The notes under the pieces are model-generated. The model was not told the origin of the DNA and made no database searches. It saw only the letters and a program-made list of their open reading frames with translations. The position numbers and the translations under genes are program-made. From CAYYJM01 sp964471755 (GTDB lineage: Bacteria; Planctomycetota; Planctomycetia; Gemmatales; Gemmataceae), in contig CAYYJM010000104.1 of the NCBI GenBank assembly GCA_964471755.1, positions 1-19,936 on the forward strand: a stretch of DNA of 19,936 nucleotides, read 5' to 3'. Positions 16,004-19,936 of the stretch are shown in pieces (within the stretch, counting starts at the first letter, position 1; every line of letters begins with the position of its first letter).

Positions 16004-16411
16004 TCACGACAGAACCTCAACGGTGATCCCCGCACAGCAGGTCAGGCGAGCGTCGTTGGTCAGAAAGATGCCGCATCCATGTTCGATGGCGGCAGCCAGG
16101 TGCAAAGCATCGGGGAGTTTGATTCGCATCGCCGAGGCCACGCGCACCGCCGCAGCTCGTTCGTAGACGGCGGGTGTCAACGGTAGCATGCGAACGAGCG
16201 TGCTGGAGAAAAATCGCTGATAATCCGCGAGAAGAGCGGCATCCCCTCGCGCAAGGGGGCCGACCTGGCACTCCGCCCGCGCCAGGTCGCAGACCGTCAG
16301 ATCATCGCCAGTGGCCCGGGCCACCGCCAGGCGGGCAGTGACCCGCGGATGCCAGACGGGGTTCTGTTCGATCAGGTAGATCACGCAGTTGGTATCCAGG
16401 CAGAGAATCAC
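16004..16411 (-). CDS. PIN domain toxin (VapC-like ribonuclease)
   Basis: A 135-residue PIN protein with all four acidic positions of the active site: D6 in CLDTN, E47 in AECQVG, D101 in LPDALHLAAA and D120 in LTNDARL. The fold and catalytic site look complete, so a magnesium-dependent RNase of the VapC type is expected; targets cannot be told. It starts with GTG at 16411, and this overlaps the antitoxin stop as GTGA, so translation is coupled to the partner. No separate ribosome binding site is needed. The gene pair fits a type II toxin-antitoxin module, in which overproduction of the toxin arrests growth unless the upstream protein binds it. Confidence 0.88.
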   Translation of the reverse strand: MILCLDTNCVIYLIEQNPVWHPRVTARLAVARATGDDLTVCDLARAECQVGPLARGDAALLADYQRFFSSTLVRMLPLTPAVYERAAAVRVASAMRIKLPDALHLAAAIEHGCGIFLTNDARLTCCAGITVEVLS

Positions 16412-16722
16412 GACGGCTGCTCCCGCAAGCGGCGTGATTCTTCCTGGATTCGGTCGATCTCGGCCATGCGCTGTTCCCAGTCCTGACGGACCTGTTCACG
16501 TTCGGCCTCGACCTCCTCGGCGCGACGTGGCACGTGGCCCCGGGCACGCTGGTCGGCCCAGATCTCTTGCAGCAGTTGCCAGAACGGATCATCCGCCGAC
16601 AGAGGAACCTCCGGCCGCAATACGACCGTGACCCGGCCCGGCGGCAGATTCGGCGTCTCGTCCAGGTGGACAACCCCCTCGGCATCGAGATTTCCCTGGA
16701 CGACGACTTCGGTCAGGCTCAT
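16408..16722 (-). CDS. Antitoxin-like partner of the PIN toxin
   Basis: A 104-residue protein. The N-terminal 35 residues (VVVQGNLDAEGVVHLDETPNLPPGRV) are a short beta-rich element ending in a LPPGRVTVVL motif often seen in proteins encoded just before PIN genes in planctomycetes and cyanobacteria. The rest is charged helix (EEVEAEREQVRQDWEQRM), suited to wrapping around the toxin. No classical AbrB, Phd or RHH signature is certain; the N-terminus could be a swapped-hairpin DNA-binding piece. Start ATG 16722 has AGGAG six bases upstream, and a further in-frame ATG at 16758 would overlap the -10 element. It ends in a four-base overlap with the toxin. Neutralisation of the toxin and autoregulation are inferred from position. 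Confidence 0.72.
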   Translation of the reverse strand: MSLTEVVVQGNLDAEGVVHLDETPNLPPGRVTVVLRPEVPLSADDPFWQLLQEIWADQRARGHVPRRAEEVEAEREQVRQDWEQRMAEIDRIQEESRRLREQPS

Positions 16723-16756
16723 GGGGGTCTCCTGCGAATGACTTTTTGCCCCTGCC

Positions 16757-16762
16757 ATTATA
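16757..16762 (-). promoter_or_regulatory. TATAAT -10 element of the toxin-antitoxin operon
   Basis: The minus strand reads TATAAT about 35 bases before the antitoxin start. A clear -35 box is not visible (GAGGTG at the expected place). The short leader fits a direct promoter for the two-gene operon, possibly autoregulated by the antitoxin. Confidence 0.5.
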
Positions 16763-16794
16763 CTCCTTGCCGACGTTCACACCTCTACTTCGCC

Positions 16795-17853
16795 CTAGAC
16801 CGGTTGCTGCTGCGTCATGCAGTGCAGCGTGCCCAGGCCCCAGACCAGGTCGCCGCTGTGGATGCCGATGATCTTCCGGGCCGGAAACAGGTCGGCGAGA
16901 ATGCCCAGGGCGAGACGATCGGCCGGGTCGTTGAACGTCGGCACCAGGACGCGATCATTGGCGATGTAGAAGTTCGCGTAGCTCGCCGGCAGACGCTGAC
17001 CGCGAAAGAAGAGCGGCTCCGGCATCGGCAGCGTAACCACCTCCAACTGCCTCCCTGCGGCGTCGGTCATGTGACGCAGCCGGTGCAGGTTCTCCGCCAG
17101 CGGTTCGTGATTGGCATCCGAGGGATCGCTCTCGACCACCGTCACCACCCGGCCCGGTGCCACGAACCGGGCCAGGTCATCGACGTGGCCGTGCGTGTCG
17201 TCGCCGGCGATGCCACGGTCCAGCCAGAGAACCTTTCGCGCCCCGAGATAGTCGCACAGGGCCTGCTCGACCTGCTCACGGGTCAGGTGCGGATTCCGCG
17301 CCTGAATCGGACTGAGCAGGCACTCTTCCGTCGTCAGCACGGTGCCCTGGCCATCGACATCGATGCTGCCGCCTTCGAGGACGACGCGGCGCTGCTCGAC
17401 GATCGGCTCCCAGCGGGGCAGTCCCAGGCGGTCGGCGACCTGGGCCGGGATGGCGTCGTCGCGGTGCCAGTTGTCGTACTTCGCCCAGGCGTTGAAGTGC
17501 CAGTCGAGGACACCGATCCGGCCGCCCGGTTCGCGAACGAAAATCGGTCCACTGTCACGCATCCAGACGCGGTCGGTTTTGATCGGGATGAACTCGATCT
17601 GGGCGAGGTCCACGCCGCGGCGGCGCAGGGCCGTTCGAGCCCGATTCTCCTGGTCGTCGTCGAGGACGAGAATACGGACCTTTTCACACTGGTGCAGTTG
17701 CCAGATAATGTCGGCATAGACCCAGGGAATGGCACTGAATTTGCCCGGCCAGTCATCGCGGTGGTGCGGCCAGGCCAGCCAGGTGGCCTCGTGCGGCTCC
17801 CACTCGGCCGGCATGCGATAGCCCCGAGCAGCGGGCGGTTCCTGCGTTCTCAT
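16795..17853 (-). CDS. aguA: Agmatine deiminase
   Basis: A 352-residue member of the agmatine deiminase / peptidyl-arginine-deiminase-like family. It converts agmatine to N-carbamoylputrescine and ammonia in the arginine decarboxylase route to putrescine. Family motifs are MPAEWEPHEATWLAWPH near the N-terminus, TDRVWMRDSGPIF, LEGGSIDVDG, THGHVDDLARF with its catalytic histidine and acid, and the nucleophile C345 in LGTLHCMTQQQP at the C-terminus. Length and motifs are normal. The ATG at 17853 follows AGGAGAG at a good distance; the frame is open much further upstream but that part is antisense to the divergent hydrolase gene. No N-carbamoylputrescine amidohydrolase (aguB) gene is adjacent, so the next step must be encoded elsewhere or another substrate is used. 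Confidence 0.9.
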   Translation of the reverse strand: MRTQEPPAARGYRMPAEWEPHEATWLAWPHHRDDWPGKFSAIPWVYADIIWQLHQCEKVRILVLDDDQENRARTALRRRGVDLAQIEFIPIKTDRVWMRDSGPIFVREPGGRIGVLDWHFNAWAKYDNWHRDDAIPAQVADRLGLPRWEPIVEQRRVVLEGGSIDVDGQGTVLTTEECLLSPIQARNPHLTREQVEQALCDYLGARKVLWLDRGIAGDDTHGHVDDLARFVAPGRVVTVVESDPSDANHEPLAENLHRLRHMTDAAGRQLEVVTLPMPEPLFFRGQRLPASYANFYIANDRVLVPTFNDPADRLALGILADLFPARKIIGIHSGDLVWGLGTLHCMTQQQPV

Positions 17854-17899
17854 GGGCCGGCTCTCTCCTGCTTCGACGTTCCTGGCGGTTCCGATCGAG

Positions 17900-17908
17900 A
17901 TTGTATCA
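17900..17908 (-). promoter_or_regulatory. Extended -10 promoter element for agmatine deiminase
   Basis: The minus strand reads TGATACAAT, an extended -10 (TGN plus TACAAT), about 47 bases before the start codon. A recognisable -35 is absent, as is usual for extended -10 promoters. It touches the start of the divergent hydrolase gene, so the whole 54-base gap is shared regulatory space. Confidence 0.4.
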
Positions 17909-18957
17909 TGAGTAGCAAGACTCCGCGGCGCATCGTTCCTCCGGTGCCGCTCGACGACTTTCGGCCCCTGCCCCTGACGAGCAATCCGCACACCCAGACG
18001 GTCCTCGGAGCCTTCTGGTCCGGGACGAAGCTCCGTCACCCGACACGGTCGCAGGTGCTGCCCCTGGCCGATGGCGACAGCCTGATGATCTACGACTGTC
18101 TCCCGCCGACCTGGCACGACGGCGATCGGATCGCCGTCCTCGTACATGGTCTGACCGGCTCGGCCTCCTCGCCGCAGTTGCAGCGGATGACCCGTCGCCT
18201 GCTCGATCTGGGCGTGCGCGTCGTCCGTCTGGATCAGCGCGGCACCGGCGGCGGTCTGCCCCTCGCTCGGGGAGCCTACCACGGCGGCCGATCCGACGAC
18301 ATCCGGGCCGTCGTCGAGGAGGTCCACCGCTGGTCGCCGACCGCGCCGATTGCGCTGCACGGCACCTCACTGGGAGGCAACCTGGTGCTCAAACTGGCCG
18401 GCGAGGCTGCTCAACGGCCGGTGGCCGGCCTGGAGCGCGTGTCCGCCCTGAATCCGCCGATCGACATGGCCGCCTCGTCGCAGCTGCTGGGACTGCCGGC
18501 CAATCGCTCCTACGATCGGCACTTCGCCCTCCACCTGATGCGCGACGCCACGATGCGGCTTCAGCACTTCCCGGACCTGCCGCCGCTTCGCTTTCCCCGG
18601 AACATGACGACCCGGCTGTTCGATGAGCTGTACACCGCTCCGTACGGCGGCTTCGCCGACGCCCAGGACTACTACCACCGTGTCTCGTCCGCTCCGCTCC
18701 TCGCGCGCAGTCCGGTGCCGACGCTGGTGCTGACGGCCCGCGATGATCCGTTCATCGCCATCGAGCCCTTCGACGCGATCCAGGCTCCGGATCATGTCCA
18801 GGTGGTGATCGTCCCGCACGGCGGCCATGTCGGTTTCATCGGCCGGGATGGCGTCGGCGGCCTGCGCTGGGCCGAGCATCGCCTGGTGACCTGGCTGGTC
18901 GCACCGCTCACGTCGCGTAGAGACGTCGCCGTCGGTTCAGCAGGATCGACGGAATGA
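17908..18957 (+). CDS. YheT-family alpha/beta hydrolase
   Basis: A 349-residue hydrolase of the YheT type. The nucleophile elbow is GTSLGGN with S154, the acid is in ARDDPF (D278/D279) and the histidine in PHGGHVGF (H303/H306). The oxyanion region LVHGLTGSASS and the family opening FRPLPLTSNPHTQTVLGAFW are present. It is cytoplasmic, with no signal peptide. ATG 17908 has no clear ribosome binding site, but the family alignment starts just after it, so no later start fits. The gene may be leaderless or weakly translated. Its 3' end overlaps the convergent UbiA gene by 50 bases, and its last 15 or so residues (SRRDVAVGSAGSTE) are unlike the family, possibly a frame extension. Substrates of YheT proteins are poorly known; carboxylester hydrolysis is the likely reaction. 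Confidence 0.88.
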   Translation: MSSKTPRRIVPPVPLDDFRPLPLTSNPHTQTVLGAFWSGTKLRHPTRSQVLPLADGDSLMIYDCLPPTWHDGDRIAVLVHGLTGSASSPQLQRMTRRLLDLGVRVVRLDQRGTGGGLPLARGAYHGGRSDDIRAVVEEVHRWSPTAPIALHGTSLGGNLVLKLAGEAAQRPVAGLERVSALNPPIDMAASSQLLGLPANRSYDRHFALHLMRDATMRLQHFPDLPPLRFPRNMTTRLFDELYTAPYGGFADAQDYYHRVSSAPLLARSPVPTLVLTARDDPFIAIEPFDAIQAPDHVQVVIVPHGGHVGFIGRDGVGGLRWAEHRLVTWLVAPLTSRRDVAVGSAGSTE

Positions 18958-19825
18958 GCAGGACCAGAAGGATCAGGCCGACGCTGCCGGCCAGGGCGCT
19001 GGCGAGGAGGGCGTCGAAGACGATCAGCCCCATGAGGCAGCGACGAACGGCCGTCTGCACCGGGCCCGGCGTCGGACGCTGGATCGCCTCGCGGATGGCC
19101 AGGCCGAGATAGAAGCCGAAGGCGACGAGCAGGAACGGAAACAGCGGCGACGCCTGGCCGGCCGGCAACGGCGCGGGCAGCGTCAGGGCCAGCAGCAGGC
19201 TCGCCAGGATGACACCGGCCGCTCCTTGCAGTGCCGCTCGATTGCTGGTGCGCGCCTCGGTCTTCGCCAGCCAGGTCACGCCGACGATGTACAGACCGAC
19301 GACGCTCGCCAGTTGAAGGTGCGGCAGCGTCGTCACTCCGCCGCTGATCGACACGCCGAGCAGCACGTTGAGGAACCGACACGCACCCATGCTCAGTGGG
19401 CCGATCGGCGTCCGTTTCAGCCAGCCGTCGTAGGCGAAGATGGCGGCCACGAGCAGACCGGCCATCCAGACCGGCTTCCACGGAGAGGGGACGCCCTGAG
19501 TGGCCAGGACGAGCCCGGCCAGGCCAGCGAAGCCGAGCCCGGCGAGCAGGAGCAGGACGCCGAGCAGGCCCGCCTCGCGACGCGTCACCCGGCCGGAGGG
19601 AATCGGCCGGTCGGGCCGTTCCCGTCGGTCCTGCTCGACGTCGAAGAAGTCGTTGAAGACCATGCCGGCCATGTAGAGGCAGGCCGACGCCAGGCAGAGG
19701 GCCAGGAACGCGGCCCATCGGCCCGGCAGGGCTCCGACGGCCAACGCACCCAGGGCGATGTCGGCCAGGGCGCTGGGCACGTTCGGTAGACGGACCAGTT
19801 GCGCGTAGGTGAGCAGTCGGCTCAT
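18908..19825 (-). CDS. UbiA-family prenyltransferase
   Basis: A 305-residue integral membrane protein with about eight hydrophobic segments. It carries both aspartate-rich motifs of UbiA enzymes: NDFFDVEQD (N58-D66) with the RPDRPIPSG follow-on, and YDGWLKRTP (D133 to P140). These bind the magnesium-prenyl-diphosphate, so the enzyme should transfer a prenyl chain to an aromatic or related acceptor in the membrane. The opening LVRLPNVPSALADIALGA resembles EboC-like and other uncharacterised UbiA branches more than UbiA of ubiquinone synthesis, so no symbol is given. Start ATG 19825 has only a weak GAAGA upstream. No quinone-pathway gene is next to it within the window. Its 3' end overlaps the hydrolase gene by 50 bases. 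Confidence 0.86.
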   Translation of the reverse strand: MSRLLTYAQLVRLPNVPSALADIALGALAVGALPGRWAAFLALCLASACLYMAGMVFNDFFDVEQDRRERPDRPIPSGRVTRREAGLLGVLLLLAGLGFAGLAGLVLATQGVPSPWKPVWMAGLLVAAIFAYDGWLKRTPIGPLSMGACRFLNVLLGVSISGGVTTLPHLQLASVVGLYIVGVTWLAKTEARTSNRAALQGAAGVILASLLLALTLPAPLPAGQASPLFPFLLVAFGFYLGLAIREAIQRPTPGPVQTAVRRCLMGLIVFDALLASALAGSVGLILLVLLIPSILLNRRRRLYAT

Positions 19826-19837
19826 GCGGCGTCTTCA

Positions 19838-19910
19838 TTTAGCCGCCGGCTTGCCGGCGGGGTTTCGTCCCGGTTTCGTCCCGAAGTCCACCGGCAAGCC
19901 GGCGGCTAAA
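19838..19910. repeat. Perfect 20-bp inverted repeat flanking a tandem 11-mer
   Basis: Arms at 19838-19857 and 19891-19910 are exact reverse complements (TTTAGCCGCCGGC...), extending to 23 bases with one mismatch. The left arm is itself a hairpin (CCGCCGGC-TT-GCCGGCGG). The centre holds GGTTTCGTCCC twice in tandem (19861-19871 and 19872-19882). It lies just upstream of the UbiA gene. No transposase is near, so it fits a dispersed REP- or MITE-like intergenic element rather than an insertion sequence. The rest of the sequence to 19936 shows nothing recognisable. Confidence 0.85.
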
Positions 19911-19936
19911 TCAGCGGCAACAGCACCTCGCGGGCC

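Noticed and set aside
15776..16186. Plus-strand frame across 15776-16186
   Set aside because: Half of it is antisense to the PIN toxin, and it has no ribosome binding site or recognisable domain.
16534..17907. Upstream extension of the YheT hydrolase frame
   Set aside because: It is antisense to agmatine deiminase and unlike the family, which starts right after ATG 17908.
17904..17909. TATCAT as a plus-strand -10 for the hydrolase gene
   Set aside because: It overlaps the start codon, so a transcript from it would begin downstream of the ATG.
17854..18360. Upstream extension of the agmatine deiminase frame
   Set aside because: It is antisense to the hydrolase; the family starts at MRTQEPPAARGYRMPAEW with a good ribosome binding site.
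19838..19910. Terminal inverted repeats of an insertion sequence
   Set aside because: Only 33 bases lie between the arms, no transposase is nearby, and no target duplication is visible.

Overview
The window is GC-rich (by eye well above 60% G+C), densely coded bacterial DNA, most likely from a planctomycete (Gemmataceae/Isosphaeraceae-like). This placement is an inference. It rests on the mix of a Uma2-family nuclease, a DUF4139 protein, several Hanks-type kinases with unusual architectures, and palindromic repeats rich in CCGGC and GGGGTGAGGGG. No rRNA, tRNA, CRISPR array, transposase or phage gene was seen. One assembly gap of ten Ns lies at 5885-5894.

Left part (1-7978). A very large protein, cut by the window edge, joins a coiled coil, a protein kinase, a dynamin-like GTPase and a membrane hairpin in one chain. 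It ends at a long imperfect inverted repeat shared with the convergent DUF4139 gene. Then come a lipoprotein with a lysine/alanine-rich helix and a KDAPA repeat tail, and a Uma2-family protein, both on the plus strand.

Centre (8016-15748). A tight plus-strand cassette encodes a von Willebrand A (vWA) protein with an intact MIDAS, a PP2C-like phosphatase and a membrane-spanning kinase with a beta-rich outer part. This is the vWA-PP2C-kinase triad described for Ter-type (TerY-P) systems. It stops at a good stem-loop terminator. A minus-strand set converges on it: a small unknown protein, a Clp/HSP100-type double-AAA+ ATPase with a degenerate first ATPase domain, and a YbjN-like protein. The two converging groups plausibly form one signalling and remodelling system: phosphorylation and dephosphorylation at the membrane, a vWA scaffold, an AAA+ remodeller and a YbjN-type adaptor. 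The kinase-dynamin fusion nearby could act with them. The functional link is inference; the gene content is read from the sequence.

Right part (15749-19936). A PIN-domain toxin/antitoxin pair (minus), agmatine deiminase (minus) divergent from a YheT-type alpha/beta hydrolase (plus), and a UbiA-family prenyltransferase (minus) whose 3' end overlaps the hydrolase gene. The window closes with a 20-bp perfect inverted repeat flanking a tandem 11-mer.
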